Source: Leifsonia poae (lineage in GTDB: Bacteria > Actinomycetota > Actinomycetes > Actinomycetales > Microbacteriaceae). From it: 64,000 bases of DNA. Positions 32,979 to 44,748 of this stretch are shown in pieces. Where the stretch lies: the NCBI RefSeq assembly GCF_027921845.1, contig NZ_BSEN01000006.1, positions 301,154 through 365,153 on the forward strand. The letters run 5' to 3'. The translations under genes were made by a program, and so were the position numbers. The first letter of the stretch is position 1. Every line of letters starts with the position of its first letter. The notes beneath the pieces were generated by a model. It worked only from the letters and a program-made list of their open reading frames with translations, was not told the DNA's origin and searched no databases.

Positions 32979-34150
32979 TCACACCCCGACCGAGCGACGC
33001 TTGTTGTACACGTCGAACGCGACGGCCGCGAGCAGCACGAGCCCCTTGATGAGCAGCTGATAGTCGCTGTCGACGCCCAGGATGGACATGCCGTTGTTCA
33101 GCACGCCGATGATCAGGCCACCGATGATCGCGCCTGGCACCGTGCCGATGCCGCCGGTGACCGCGGCGCCACCGATGAACACCGCGGAGATCGCGTCGAG
33201 CTCGAACCCTGTTCCTGCGCTCGGACTCGCCAGATTGAGGCCCGCGGTGAACACCAGGCCGGCGATCGCCGAGATCACCCCCATGTTCACGAAGAGCAGG
33301 AAGGTCACCCGCTTCGTCTTGACGCCGGAGAGCTGCGCGGCCGCCAAGTTGCCACCGATCGCGTAGATGTGCCGTCCGAATACCGACCGGTTCATGATCG
33401 CCGTGTAGCCGACGACCAGCGCGCCCAGGATGATCAGCACGATCGGCGTGCCGTTGTAGCTCGCGAGCAGGAGCGTGACGATCATCACGAGCAGCACCAG
33501 GAAGACGACCTTGAGGAGGAACCACCAGATCGGTTCGTCCTCGAGATCGTATTTGCGGCGCACCAGGCGTTGACGGACGGCTCCGGCAACGATCGCGATG
33601 GATGCCAGGAGGCCGATGATCAGTGTGAGCGGTTCGTAGCCCGACGTGCCGAACGTGGGGAGGAAGCCTGAGCCGATCGCCCGGAACTCTTTCGGGAAGA
33701 AGGAGATCTGCTGGTTGCCGAGAGCGATCTGGGCCGCACCGCGGAAGACGAGCATGCCCGCCAGCGTCACGATGAAGGCCGGGATTCCGAAGTAGGCGAT
33801 CCAATATCCCTGCCAGGCGCCGACCAGAGCCCCGAGCACGAGGCAGAGCACGACGGCGAGCGGCCACGGAAGGTGCCAGGTCGAGATCATGACGCCGGCC
33901 ATGGCGCCGATAAAGGCCACGACGCTACCGACGGAGAGGTCGATGTGCCCCGCGATGATCACCATCACCATGCCGACCGCCAGAATCAGGATGTAGCTGT
34001 TCTGGACGATGAGGTTGGAGACGTTGATCGGCGCGAGCGTGATGCCGTTGGTCGTGATCTGGAAGAACAGCACGATCACGATCAGTGCGATGAACAGGCC
34101 GATCTGGCGGAGCTGGCTGGTCAGGTAGTTGAGGGCGGTGGTGAGCGCTT

Positions 34151-34154
<4 letters not shown>
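32979..34154 (-). CDS. ABC sugar transporter permease (XylH/MmsB/RbsC type)
   Basis: This membrane protein of about 391 residues has about ten helices, the [16 protein letters not shown] segment and the [19 protein letters not shown] and [20 protein letters not shown] segments of the ribose/xylose permease family. ATG 34154 overlaps the ATPase stop (ATGA on the minus strand). The longer frame to 34571 is only a shadow within the ATPase gene. It is the last gene of a leftward importer operon, SBP-ATPase-permease, and is followed by a bidirectional terminator. Confidence 0.88.
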
Positions 34155-35695
<1,541 letters not shown>

Positions 35696-35718
35696 GGTCT
35701 CCCTTGCTTCGTCGCGTG

Positions 35719-35751
35719 CGGGTGGGCGTGGCCGATGACCACGCCCACCCG
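35719..35751 (-). terminator. Intercistronic stem-loop between binding-protein and ATPase genes
   Basis: Perfect 13-bp arms (35719-35731 and 35739-35751) flank a 7-base loop, 17 bases after the binding-protein stop. It is an attenuator or 3'-end stabiliser that would keep binding protein in excess. Confidence 0.75.
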
Positions 35752-35768
35752 TCTGATGCCCGGCGGGG

Positions 35769-36896
35769 CTACTTCAGGTCGGATTCCTTGTAGTAGCCGC
35801 TGTCGATCAGCACCTTCTGGTAGTTGTCCTTGGTGACGACGACCGGCTGGAAGAGGTAGCTCGGCACGATCTTGGTCTTGTTGTCGTAGCTCTTCGTGTC
35901 GTTCACCTCGGGCTTCGTGCCGGTGAGGATGTCGTTGGCCATCTTGGCGGCCTCGTTGGCGAGCTGGCGGGTGTCCTTGTAGATCGTCGAGTACTGCGTG
36001 CCGGCGATGATCTGCTTCACGCTGGCGACCTCGGCGTCCTGGCCGGTGATGATCGGGAGCTTCTTCCCGCCCGACCCGTAGCCTGCGCCCTCGAGTGCGC
36101 TCAGGATGCCGTCGGAGAGTCCGTCGTACGGTGAGAGCACGCCCTGCACGGCTGCTCCGCCGGAGTAGGACTTGGCGACCAGGTCCTGCATGCGCGCCTT
36201 GGCGGTCGCCGGGTCCCAACGCAGGATGGCCACCTGGTTGAACGCGGTCTGCCCGCTTTTCACCACGAGAGTGCCGTCGGCGATGTACGGCTTCAGCGTG
36301 TCCATCGCCCCGTTGAAGAAGAACGTCGCGTTGTTGTCGTCGGGGCTACCGGCGAAGACCTCGATGTTGAACGGACCCTTGGCTCCGGTCTTGTTGCCGG
36401 AAGCGTCGAGAACGCCGAGACCGGTCAGCAGGGAGTTGGCCTGGTAGACGCCGACTTTGTAGTTGTCGAACGACACGTAGTAGTCGACATTCTTGTCGCC
36501 CGTCAGCAAGCGGTCGTACGAGATGACCTTGATGCCCGCCTTCGCTGCCGCGTCGAGCTGGTCGGTCAGAGAACCGCCGTCGATGGAGGCGACGATGAGG
36601 ACCTTCGCGCCCTTGGTGATCATCGTGTTGACCTGCTGCACCTGCGTGGGGATGTCGTTGTTCGCGTACTCCAGATCGACTTTGTAGCCGTTCTTCTCGA
36701 GGTCGCTCTTGACGGCGTTGCCGTCGGCGATCCAGCGCTCGGACACCTTGGTCGGCATCGCGACGCCGACCAGCGCGCCCTTGTTGTCCGTGCTTCCTTC
36801 GCCGGATCCTGTCGCCGGCCGACCGCCGGAACATGCAGCGAGCATGATGGCCACGCTGATAGCAGCGGCCCCGATCGCGATTCTCTTGAACTTCAC
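35769..36896 (-). CDS. Monosaccharide-binding lipoprotein (ChvE/XylF type)
   Basis: This periplasmic-binding-protein-fold lipoprotein of about 375 residues has the lipobox MLAAC (C22) and the peripla_BP_4 segments [28 protein letters not shown] and [13 protein letters not shown] that line monosaccharide sites in xylose/multiple-sugar binders. GTG 36896 has GAAGGGA upstream; the longer frame to 37127 runs through the operator region. First gene of the leftward importer, divergent from a LacI gene. Confidence 0.88.
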   Translation of the reverse strand: MKFKRIAIGAAAISVAIMLAACSGGRPATGSGEGSTDNKGALVGVAMPTKVSERWIADGNAVKSDLEKNGYKVDLEYANNDIPTQVQQVNTMITKGAKVLIVASIDGGSLTDQLDAAAKAGIKVISYDRLLTGDKNVDYYVSFDNYKVGVYQANSLLTGLGVLDASGNKTGAKGPFNIEVFAGSPDDNNATFFFNGAMDTLKPYIADGTLVVKSGQTAFNQVAILRWDPATAKARMQDLVAKSYSGGAAVQGVLSPYDGLSDGILSALEGAGYGSGGKKLPIITGQDAEVASVKQIIAGTQYSTIYKDTRQLANEAAKMANDILTGTKPEVNDTKSYDNKTKIVPSYLFQPVVVTKDNYQKVLIDSGYYKESDLK

Positions 36897-37080
36897 TGTG
36901 ATTCCCTTCCAGAGAGGTAGTGGGCCGCGCGCAGATCGCGCGCGGATTCCAGTGATCGGGAAACGGTCCTTCGCGGTGCGGGCAGTACCTCGGCGGCGTC
37001 GTGGAGCGAATCGCTTCCTTGCAACTCGTGGTCCATCGTGTGTGCGACTCCCTCGTCGTCCGCTAGGTTTGTCCCAAATC

Positions 37081-37094
37081 TGTGACCGGTCCCA
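37081..37094. promoter_or_regulatory. Candidate LacI operator in the divergent importer/lacI region
   Basis: TGTGACCGGTCCCA is palindromic at 12 of 14 positions around ACCGGT, a centre typical of LacI operators. The 368-base gap 36897-37264 otherwise holds leader sequence with no recognisable gene. Confidence 0.5.
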
Positions 37095-37264
37095 GAACGG
37101 TAAGACGTTATGCCCCATCTCACCCACGCGTCAAGCAGCACGCCGCAAGTCGTCTCCGACGGGCGCCCATCGGCTGTGGGCCGCGCGCCATCCGTCGGCT
37201 CTAAGATCAGCACATCACCGCGAGTGCCGGCGTCGCCGCCGCACCGCCCGGAACCGGAGCAGGT

Positions 37265-38293
37265 ATGACGGACAAGGTCGAAGACGGGTCCTCCCGCCCG
37301 CTGTCGATCCGCGACATCGCCCGGCTCGCCGGCGTCTCGCGCCAGACGGTCTCCCGCGTGCTCAACGGGGAGCGATACATCAAGCCGTCGACCGAGGCGC
37401 AGGTGCGCAAGGTCATCGACGAGCTCGCGTGGCGCCCCAACAGCGCCGCGCGCGCTCTGGCCACGTCCCGGTTCAAGACGATCGGGGTCGTCGTCACGGC
37501 GCGATCCCACTATGGGCCCTTCAGTGCTGCGGCGGCCGTCGACCAAGCGGCACGAGCGCGTGGGTACGCGATCGTGTCGGCGACACTCGCCCGTGAAGAC
37601 GAGGCGAGTCTCGCCGCGGCGCTGGACACGTTTCTTGCGCACGGCGTCGACGGAGTGGTGATGATCGCTCCGCAGCAGCGGGCTCACGAGGCGCTGCAGC
37701 GTGTCTCGATCCGGGTGCCGTTCATCAGCCTCCAATGGCGGGATGCGCCCGGTGAGCGGGTCATCGCGTTCGACCAGCGGGAAGGAGCGAGGCTCGCCAC
37801 CCGACATCTCCTCGAGCTCGGCCATTCGCGCATCCTGCACCTAGCGGGTCCCCAGGACTGGAACGAGGCCGAGGAGCGGATGCACGGATTCCTCGAGGAG
37901 ATGTCGTCATGGGACATCGCCCCTCCGCCGCCCGCGCTCGGGGACTGGACGTCCGATCTCGGCTACGACGTCGGGCTCAAGCTCCTTCGTCCGCGCGACT
38001 TCACCGCGGTGTTCGCCTCCAATGATCAGATGGCTCTCGGCATCATCCACGCCGCGGCGGATCTCGGGCTCTCGGTCCCCGGCGACATCAGCGTCGTCGG
38101 CTTCGACGACATCCCGGAGGCGAAGCATTTCTCGCCCCCGTTGACGACGGTGCGTCAGGACTTCAGCCTGCTCGGCATCGGTGCGATCGACCTGCTCATC
38201 GCCGAGATCGAAGGCTCGACCCCGCCCGAGCCGGCCCACTTTCCGGTGCCGGAATTGATCGTGCGCACGAGCACCGCTGCGCTCATGCCTTGA
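37265..38293 (+). CDS. LacI-family transcriptional regulator 3
   Basis: This 342-residue repressor has the helix-turn-helix SIRDIARLAGVSRQTVSRVLNGE (about 14-36), hinge NSAARALATSRFKTIGVV and an effector domain with the segments VFASNDQMALGIIHAA and GDISVVGFDDIPEAKHFSPPLTTVRQD. It is divergent from the xylose/ribose-type importer and presumably controls it. Unlike the two LacI proteins at 19.6-21.7 kb it belongs to the common GFDD type, so its operator should differ, as the palindrome at 37081 does. Confidence 0.88.
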   Translation: MTDKVEDGSSRPLSIRDIARLAGVSRQTVSRVLNGERYIKPSTEAQVRKVIDELAWRPNSAARALATSRFKTIGVVVTARSHYGPFSAAAAVDQAARARGYAIVSATLAREDEASLAAALDTFLAHGVDGVVMIAPQQRAHEALQRVSIRVPFISLQWRDAPGERVIAFDQREGARLATRHLLELGHSRILHLAGPQDWNEAEERMHGFLEEMSSWDIAPPPPALGDWTSDLGYDVGLKLLRPRDFTAVFASNDQMALGIIHAAADLGLSVPGDISVVGFDDIPEAKHFSPPLTTVRQDFSLLGIGAIDLLIAEIEGSTPPEPAHFPVPELIVRTSTAALMP

Positions 38294-38464
38294 TCCCCCG
38301 CGCGAGCTTGCGCGCAGAATTCCGTGGGCTGACGCGCCGCGACGCCCCCGTCTGAGCCCGAGCCCTGATCCACCGCCACGACTGGAAGCGTCCGGGCTGG
38401 CGGCAGCCTGTCAGCGAGGGCTAGACACGGCCCTGGGTAGCGTGCGAGTACATGCGCCGGACCG

Positions 38465-38749
38465 CTAACGGAACACTGCTCTGGCCGAGACCGCGACCGC
38501 TATGTCCGCCTCCATCAGCAGCAGGTGCAGCGCGACGGTCCAGTCCTCCCGGTCCGCCCCGCCGATGGACTCATCCCCGGGGCACCGTGCCTGGTAGCCG
38601 TTGCCCCATTCCCTGACGATACCGGCGTACCGGCCGTTCGCGGTGACCGACCACCGGGCGTGGCCCAGGTACCCGAGCGCGACCTCGACGTGGCCATCGA
38701 GCACGGCCACTTCGAGGCCTGCATCCCCACGAGGCAGACGAGCGTTCAT
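38465..38749 (-). CDS. Unrecognised 94-residue protein at the end of an ABC importer operon
   Basis: The start ATG (38749) overlaps the permease stop as ATGA, which supports real coupled translation. The protein is soluble, with no signal peptide or helix long enough to cross a membrane. Its body reads as alternating short strands (EVAVLDGHVEVALGYLGHARWSV, GRYAGIVREWGNGYQA) followed by a helix (EDWTVALHLLLMEADIAVAV), and it has a single cysteine. I do not recognise the family. The position after the permease suggests an accessory protein of this importer or of its regulation; this is an inference. Confidence 0.6.
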   Translation of the reverse strand: MNARLPRGDAGLEVAVLDGHVEVALGYLGHARWSVTANGRYAGIVREWGNGYQARCPGDESIGGADREDWTVALHLLLMEADIAVAVSARAVFR

Positions 38750-40029
38750 TGTCTGATGAGTGAACCGCCGGCCCGACGCCGCGACAGCGCATCGACGGTC
38801 GCGGCGAGAATGAGGACGCCGCCCGTGACCAAGAAGTTCACGCCGCCGGGGAGGTTGAGCAGGCCGAGACCGTTCGTGATGACGGCGATCACCAGGGCGC
38901 CGATCGCGGCGTGGATGAGCCGTCCGCGTCCGCCGAAAAGGCTGACGCCGCCGACCACCGCGGCCGCGATACCGCTGAGTACGATGTCGCGGCCGAACGC
39001 CGCATCCACCGACCCCACCTTGCTCGCACTGAACACGCCGGAGACGACGGCGAGGGTGGAGCACACTGCGAAGGCGGCCCACTTGATCGCGATCACCTTC
39101 ACGCCCGCACGGCGGGCGGCCTCCGCGTTGCCACCGATCGCGTATATGTAGCGGCCGAACCGGGTTCGATCGAGCACGAACGTGCCGAGCCAGAGGATCG
39201 CGAGAGTGATCGGAACCACGATGGGCACGCCGGACACGGCGAGGAAGCCCGTGCCGCGGTCCTGATTGAGGAGGGCCACGACAACTCCGCCGGCGACGGC
39301 GATCGCTATGAGACGAGCCCACACCAGGGCGATCGTGCGATTCGGCACACCCGCTCGCGTGCGTCGACGGCGATCGAAGTAGGACGTGCCCGCGGAGACC
39401 AGAAGCATGATGGCCAGCATCACCCACCCGCCCCAGGTGGGGAGGTTGCTGTTCTGGATCGCCAGGATCTCGGCCTGCTGGATGCGATAGAGGCCGCCAT
39501 TGCCGATGATGATGAGCTGCACCCCTTGAAAGCCGAGGAACAGACCGAGTGTCACCACGAACGAGGGGATCCCGACGCGGGCGACGAAGAACCCGATGAA
39601 CAGGCCGATGATGACGCCGGCGACGAGGGCGACGATGAGCGCCACGATCCAGTTCATGGCGAGGCCACCTGGGTCGGAGAGCACGACGAACAGAGACATC
39701 GCTACGCCCGAGGTGACACCGGCGGAGAGGTCGATCTCTCCGAGCAGGATCACGAATACCAAGGCCATCGCCAGCATCACGAGCGTTGCCGCCTGGGTCA
39801 GGAGGTTCGCGAAGTTGCGCTCCGTCAGGAAGTACGGGCTGAGCAGAGTGAACAGGATGCTCAGCACAATGAACCCGGCGATGGCGGGGAGCGCGCCCAT
39901 GTCGCCATTGCGGAGTCGCTGCAGGTAGGCAGTCACCTGATCGCGGAGGTTGCCCTCCTGGCCGCTTCCGATGAGGTCGGGCGGCGACGTCTCCGGCGCG
40001 GGGGTCACTGATTCTTCGAGTGCGCTCAT
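38746..40029 (-). CDS. xylH: ABC sugar transporter permease (XylH type)
   Basis: This 427-residue polytopic protein has ILLGEIDLSAGVTSGVAMSL, GRYIYAIGGNAEAARRAGVKV and GGVSLFGGRGRLIHAAIGAL, segments of xylose-type permeases, with about twelve helices. A hydrophilic N-tail of about 45 residues precedes the first helix. The start overlaps the ATPase stop by 4 bases and the end overlaps the 94-residue gene. The length and the single-domain ATPase partner fit D-xylose importers. Confidence 0.87.
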   Translation of the reverse strand: MSALEESVTPAPETSPPDLIGSGQEGNLRDQVTAYLQRLRNGDMGALPAIAGFIVLSILFTLLSPYFLTERNFANLLTQAATLVMLAMALVFVILLGEIDLSAGVTSGVAMSLFVVLSDPGGLAMNWIVALIVALVAGVIIGLFIGFFVARVGIPSFVVTLGLFLGFQGVQLIIIGNGGLYRIQQAEILAIQNSNLPTWGGWVMLAIMLLVSAGTSYFDRRRRTRAGVPNRTIALVWARLIAIAVAGGVVVALLNQDRGTGFLAVSGVPIVVPITLAILWLGTFVLDRTRFGRYIYAIGGNAEAARRAGVKVIAIKWAAFAVCSTLAVVSGVFSASKVGSVDAAFGRDIVLSGIAAAVVGGVSLFGGRGRLIHAAIGALVIAVITNGLGLLNLPGGVNFLVTGGVLILAATVDALSRRRAGGSLIRQ

Positions 40030-40778
40030 CTCTCTGCTCCCGTGTAGGTCTTGCTGCCGGTGATGTATCCGACGACATCGTCGCTGGTCGTCTTGGATCT
40101 CTCGACGGAGGCCACCATCTGGCCGAGGTAGAGAACGTTGATGTGGTCGGCGACTTGGAAGACGTCGACCAGGTTGTGGCTGATCATCAAGACGCCGACG
40201 CCGCGTTCGGCAAGTCGTTTGACGAGCGAGAGCACCTGTTCGGTCTGTGCGACACCGAGTGCGGCCGTCGGCTCGTCGAGGATGACGACTCTGGCGGACT
40301 TGAGCACGGAACGCGCGATGGCGACCGTCTGTCGTTGCCCACCGGAGAGCGACGACACCTTCTGCCGCACCGACTTGACCGTCCGCACGGACAGCGAGCG
40401 CAGGGTCTCGGATGCCTCGCGTTCCATCCGGCCCTCGTCGAAGGTGCCGGCGGCGAGTTCCTCGCGACCGAGGAACATGTTCTGGACGATATCCAGGTTG
40501 TCGCAGAGCGCGAGGTCCTGGTATACGACTTCGATGCCCAGCCGTGCGGCCTCGCGAGGGTTGTGCAATGCGACGAGCTCGCCGTCGACCCTCACCTCGC
40601 CCTCATCGTAGGGTTGCACCCCGGCGAGGCCCTTGATCAGCGTCGACTTTCCGGCGCCGTTGTCGCCGACGAGTGCCGTGACCTTACCGGGATAGATGCT
40701 GAGCGAGACGCCCTTGAGGACGCTCACTGGACCGAAGCTCTTCTTGACGTCGGTCAGTTCGATGATGGGCGAGTTCAT
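40026..40778 (-). CDS. xylG: ABC sugar transporter ATP-binding protein, single domain (XylG type)
   Basis: This 250-residue ATPase has Walker A GDNGAGKST (about 38-46), signature SLSGGQRQTVAIARSVL and Walker [13 protein letters not shown]. It has one nucleotide-binding domain and so must act as a dimer, unlike the double ATPase at 34151. The gene follows the binding protein after a 151-base gap containing a long stem-loop, and overlaps the permease start. Confidence 0.9.
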   Translation of the reverse strand: MNSPIIELTDVKKSFGPVSVLKGVSLSIYPGKVTALVGDNGAGKSTLIKGLAGVQPYDEGEVRVDGELVALHNPREAARLGIEVVYQDLALCDNLDIVQNMFLGREELAAGTFDEGRMEREASETLRSLSVRTVKSVRQKVSSLSGGQRQTVAIARSVLKSARVVILDEPTAALGVAQTEQVLSLVKRLAERGVGVLMISHNLVDVFQVADHINVLYLGQMVASVERSKTTSDDVVGYITGSKTYTGAER

Positions 40779-40867
40779 GCCTGATTCCTTGATCTCGGAC
40801 GCCCCAATCGCTCAGGCGTCGCGGTCCTCGTGAGGGAGAGACGGCCGCGGGGTCGCCCGGGCCGTCC

Positions 40868-40917
40868 ACGAGAAGACTCCGCGTCGCATCCTCTGGGACG
40901 ACGCGGAGCCTTCTCGT
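40868..40917 (-). terminator. Intercistronic stem-loop between binding-protein and ATPase genes
   Basis: Arms 40868-40886 and 40899-40917 pair over 19 positions with a single mismatch, 12 bases past the binding-protein stop. It is in the same position as the element at 35719-35751 in the other importer and probably limits read-through. Confidence 0.75.
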
Positions 40918-40929
40918 CTGGCTATCTGT

Positions 40930-42021
40930 CTACTTGACGCCGTACTTGGCGCACGCTGCGGCGACCTCAGCCGTGCAGATGTCGGATGCCTTCGCGTCGC
41001 CGGCGGTGACGACCGTCTCGACCTTCTCCGGGGTGATCAGGATCGGGGTGGTGGCGATGAACGGCTTTCCGTACAGCTGGGTATCCGTTGACGGCTTGTT
41101 GCCCTTCAGCAACTGGATCGCCAGTTTGGATGCCGCGTCGGCCTCGAGCTTGAACGGCTTGTAGACCGTGGCGGTCTGCTTGCCGAGAAGCACGTTCTGC
41201 AGTCCGGCGGTCGAGGCGTCCTGTCCGGAGACGGGAACCTTCAGTCCGTTCTTGTCGAGAACCGTGATGATGCCAGCTGCGTTGGTGTCGTTGGCAGCCC
41301 AGACGGCGTCGACCTTACCGCCGAGCGAGGTCAGGGCCTGCTCGAAGTTGGTCGCCGACTTCTGGCCGTCCCAGACACCGGTCGGCTCAGCGGCCGGCTT
41401 GATTCCAGCGGCGCTCATCACTTCGACGGCACCATCGTGGAAGAGCTTGGCATTGCCGTCGGTCGGGTCTCCACCCATGTACACGACCTTCGCTGTCGCG
41501 GGGTCCTTGCCTGCGGCCTTGAGACCGTCGACGACGGACTGGCCTTCCAGTGCGCCGACCTTCTTGTTGTCGAAGGACACGTAGTAGTCGGCGAGCATCG
41601 ACGGGTTGGCCGCGGTGCCTGTGGTGATCGGACGGTCGTATGCGATGACCGGGATGCCCTGCTTCTGGGCCTTCTCGGTCACGGCGACGGCGGCACCGTT
41701 GTAGTCGACCAGGATCATGACGCCACAGCCCTTGGTGAGCTGCTGGTCGGCGATCGTGGCGTATTTGTTCGGGTCGCCTTGCGCGTTCTGGATGTCGGCG
41801 GTGAAGCCGGCATCGGTGAACGCCTTGTCGAGGGCGGGGCGGTCGCCGTTCTCCCATCGTGGGGATGATGACGAGTCGGGAAGGATGACGCACGCCCGGG
41901 TGGCCGTGGCGGCGCCTGTGCTGGTACCGGAGCCGCCGCTGCCTGATCCGGAACAAGCGCTGAGCAGCAGCGCGGACGCTGCAACAACCAGTGTGACGGG
42001 GATCAATGAAGACTTCTTCAT
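40930..42021 (-). CDS. xylF: Sugar-binding lipoprotein (XylF-like)
   Basis: This lipoprotein of about 363 residues has lipobox LLSAC (C23), a Gly/Ser linker and the peripla_BP_4 segments [41 protein letters not shown] and AVWAANDTNAAGIITVL. ATG 42021 follows AAAGGGAG; an in-frame ATG at 42051 lacks a site. It is the first gene of the second xylose-type importer operon. D-xylose is the likely ligand, not proven. Confidence 0.85.
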   Translation of the reverse strand: MKKSSLIPVTLVVAASALLLSACSGSGSGGSGTSTGAATATRACVILPDSSSSPRWENGDRPALDKAFTDAGFTADIQNAQGDPNKYATIADQQLTKGCGVMILVDYNGAAVAVTEKAQKQGIPVIAYDRPITTGTAANPSMLADYYVSFDNKKVGALEGQSVVDGLKAAGKDPATAKVVYMGGDPTDGNAKLFHDGAVEVMSAAGIKPAAEPTGVWDGQKSATNFEQALTSLGGKVDAVWAANDTNAAGIITVLDKNGLKVPVSGQDASTAGLQNVLLGKQTATVYKPFKLEADAASKLAIQLLKGNKPSTDTQLYGKPFIATTPILITPEKVETVVTAGDAKASDICTAEVAAACAKYGVK

Positions 42022-42129
42022 GTCTCTCCCTTTCTCATGCGAGGAGGGCACTCTCCTGGGTGGCCAGGCTCGACGGTGAGCGATGGCTCCTAAAGTGTGT
42101 GCCTATTCGGTGTGTGTGGCAACATATTC

Positions 42130-42164
42130 CGGTAACAGTTCGGTAAACACGCAATGCCTAGGCA
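42130..42164. promoter_or_regulatory. Short repeats upstream of the xylF-like gene
   Basis: Two CGGTAA boxes (42130-42135 and 42141-42146) are spaced 11 bases apart, one helical turn, and are followed by the palindrome TGCCTAGGCA (42155-42164). They lie in a locally less GC-rich part of the gap 42022-42267 and may bind the importer's regulator. Confidence 0.3.
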
Positions 42165-42267
42165 AACACTCGGATGGGAGCGGTTTCACGCTCGGCACGG
42201 CACGTGCATGTCCGACGCGTATGTGCTGCTGAAGCGAGCGACTACCCAGGATCGCGGCCCTCCGCAC

Positions 42268-44634
42268 CTACTGTCTGGCCATCGTGATGCGGAAGCGTTC
42301 CTCCGGGTCGATGTAGTGGTCGTTGTCGTCGTCACCGATGTCGATCTGGACCCAGTTGATCTTGCCGGTGAATCTGCTGGTCTGCGGCGTGTAGTCGGCT
42401 GCGACCGCCGTGCCGGATTCGTAGCCGACGTCTGTGGTCTCGTCGGCTGAGAAGATCATCGCCTGCGTGGCCTCGACTCGTCCGCTGCCGATGGCGTCGC
42501 CGTCGCAGTAGATGGTCACGTCTCCGCCCTTACCGAGACCGCCGCCGTCGTAGGCGAATTCTGTCCGAACCTGATGCGTCCCTGCGGGTACCGGCTGTGC
42601 GCCTTCGATGACGAACTCCTGGATGCCGAGCACGTTGTAGGCGAACTTGGGTATCCCTTGCTTCACATAGAAGCTCCATCCGCCGAAGCGGCCGCCCTGG
42701 GCGACGATCACACCATCGACTCCGGACTCGGGCACGACGATTTCGGCGGTGATCGAGAACGATTTGTTCTTGATGCTGATGACGCTGTTCTCGGAGAGTC
42801 GGCCCATGCCCGCGAACAGGAGTTGGGTGTTGCCGTGAACAAGAGTCGGCCGACCTGCGGTGTCGGGGGAGAAGCGCTCAGCACCACGGTCGTCGAGGGG
42901 CAGCACGTTGTATTTCGTTGCTTCGATGAGCCAGAGTCGTTGGTACGTGGCGAGCAGCTCGGGATGATCTGCGACAAGGTTGTGGGCCTGGCTGAAGTCG
43001 TTGCTGCCGTCGTAGAGTTCCCAGTTGTCGTCGTCGAATGCCGGGATCTTCTCGCCCGTCATGATCCAGGGAGTGCGGTGTTTGGTGACGGCGCTCCACC
43101 CCTTGTAGTACAGGCCTCGGTTGCCGAACATCTCGAAGTACTGGAGGTCATGGCGTTCGGGCGCGGCGGGTTCGTCGAAGGTGTAGACCATGCTGGTGCC
43201 CTCCATCGGGGACTGCTGCACACCGTTGACGACGGTCGGCTCGGGTAGACCGGCTGCCTCGAGGACGGTCGGCGCGACATCGATCACGTGAGTGAACTGG
43301 GAGCGCTGGCCGCCCTTCTCCTCGATGCCGTTCGGCCAATGCACGATCGTGCCGTTGCGCGTGCCGCCCCAGTGCGAAGCGACCTGCTTCGTCCACTGAA
43401 ACGGGGTGTCCATCGCCCAGGCCCACCCGACGGCGTAATGGTTGTACGAAGTGGGGCCGCCGAACTCGTCCATCTTGGATGCCATGAACTCGGGCGTCTC
43501 CAGGCCGGCCATCCCGTTGAAATTCGCCATTTCGTTGAAGGCGCCGTTGAGGGTTCCTTCGGCGGACGCCCCGTTGTCGCCGATGATGTAGTAGATCAAC
43601 GTGTCGTCGAGGATGCCGAGGTCTTCGATGGCGTCGAGCACCCGGCCGACGTGGAAGTCGGTGTGCTCCATGAACCCGGCGTACACCTCCATCTCACGTT
43701 CGAGCACCGGTTTGAGCGCGGCGGGCATGTCGTCCCATGCCGGGATTTCAGCGTGGCGCGCCGTGAGTTCAGCATCCGCCGGGATCACGCCCAGCTCCTT
43801 CTGGCGGGCGAACGTCCGCTCGCGCTGGGCGTCCCACCCGTCCGAGAATTGGCCCTTGTATTTGTCGGCCCACTCCTTCGGGACGTGGTGCGGTGCGTGC
43901 GTCGCACCGGGCGCGAAGTAGACGAAGAACGGCTTATCCGGCATCAGGGCCTTCTGGCTCCGGATCCAGCTGATCGCGTGATCGGCGAGATCCTCGGTGA
44001 GGTGATACCCCTCCTCCGGTGTCGCAGGCGGCTCCACCGCGGTCGTCCCGTCGTAGAGAGCGGGATCCCACTGGTTGCTCTCCCCGCCGATGAAGCCGTA
44101 GAAGGTCTCGAACCCGCCCCCACCCGACGGCCACGCGTCGAACGGACCCATCGGGGAGGACTGCCACACCGGCACCTCGTGACACTTGCCGAACTGCGCC
44201 GTCGAATACCCGTTCAACTTCAAAGTCATCGCCAGCGGGGCTTTGGTGTTCGGCCGCACCGAGCTGTTGCCGGGCGCCGACGTCGCGGTCTCGGTGACGC
44301 TCCCCATCCCGACGGAGTGATGATTGCGGCCGGTGAGCAGCGCCTGCCGCGTCGGCGCACAGAGTGCCGTCGTGTGAAACCGGTTGTACTTCAGACCGCC
44401 CGCCGCGAGCCTTTCAGCGTTCGGGGTCGCACACGGACCGCCGAACGCGCTCGTCGCCCCGAACCCGGCGTCGTCGATCAGGACGATCAGCACATTCGGT
44501 GCGCCTTCAGGCGGCATCAGAGGCTCGATGGGTGGATACGCCGTGTCGGGATCCCTGGCGTCATAGGTGGTCAAACCGGGTGCCGGGCGGTCAGGAATCG
44601 GCAGCAGTGCGCGAGCGTGGCGATCGGGTTTCAT
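42268..44634 (-). CDS. Long arylsulfatase of the mycobacterial AtsA/AtsD type
   Basis: This 788-residue sulfatase has metal ligands D54/D55 (LIDDAGFG) and the formylglycine site LCAPTRQALLTGR with C92, matching C-x-P-x-R. A GKCHEVPVWQ segment and YYIIGDNGASAEGT carry further family residues. The last 170 residues form a beta-rich domain. There is no signal peptide, so a cytoplasmic or non-classically exported location is expected. The maturing enzyme (formylglycine-generating) is not in the window. GGAGGAAGCTC precedes the ATG. It is divergent from cydA across a 320-base gap. Substrate unknown; sulfated phenols or sugars are possible. Confidence 0.88.
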   Translation of the reverse strand: MKPDRHARALLPIPDRPAPGLTTYDARDPDTAYPPIEPLMPPEGAPNVLIVLIDDAGFGATSAFGGPCATPNAERLAAGGLKYNRFHTTALCAPTRQALLTGRNHHSVGMGSVTETATSAPGNSSVRPNTKAPLAMTLKLNGYSTAQFGKCHEVPVWQSSPMGPFDAWPSGGGGFETFYGFIGGESNQWDPALYDGTTAVEPPATPEEGYHLTEDLADHAISWIRSQKALMPDKPFFVYFAPGATHAPHHVPKEWADKYKGQFSDGWDAQRERTFARQKELGVIPADAELTARHAEIPAWDDMPAALKPVLEREMEVYAGFMEHTDFHVGRVLDAIEDLGILDDTLIYYIIGDNGASAEGTLNGAFNEMANFNGMAGLETPEFMASKMDEFGGPTSYNHYAVGWAWAMDTPFQWTKQVASHWGGTRNGTIVHWPNGIEEKGGQRSQFTHVIDVAPTVLEAAGLPEPTVVNGVQQSPMEGTSMVYTFDEPAAPERHDLQYFEMFGNRGLYYKGWSAVTKHRTPWIMTGEKIPAFDDDNWELYDGSNDFSQAHNLVADHPELLATYQRLWLIEATKYNVLPLDDRGAERFSPDTAGRPTLVHGNTQLLFAGMGRLSENSVISIKNKSFSITAEIVVPESGVDGVIVAQGGRFGGWSFYVKQGIPKFAYNVLGIQEFVIEGAQPVPAGTHQVRTEFAYDGGGLGKGGDVTIYCDGDAIGSGRVEATQAMIFSADETTDVGYESGTAVAADYTPQTSRFTGKINWVQIDIGDDDNDHYIDPEERFRITMARQ

Positions 44635-44748
44635 GAGCTTCCTCCAGCTGGAACGGCAGCGGCGACGTGATGCGAAGGTATGGGAGACGGAACGGAAGTC
44701 ACATCACCCGTCGGGGATGATGTCCCGATCGCACGCCCAAGAACGAGA

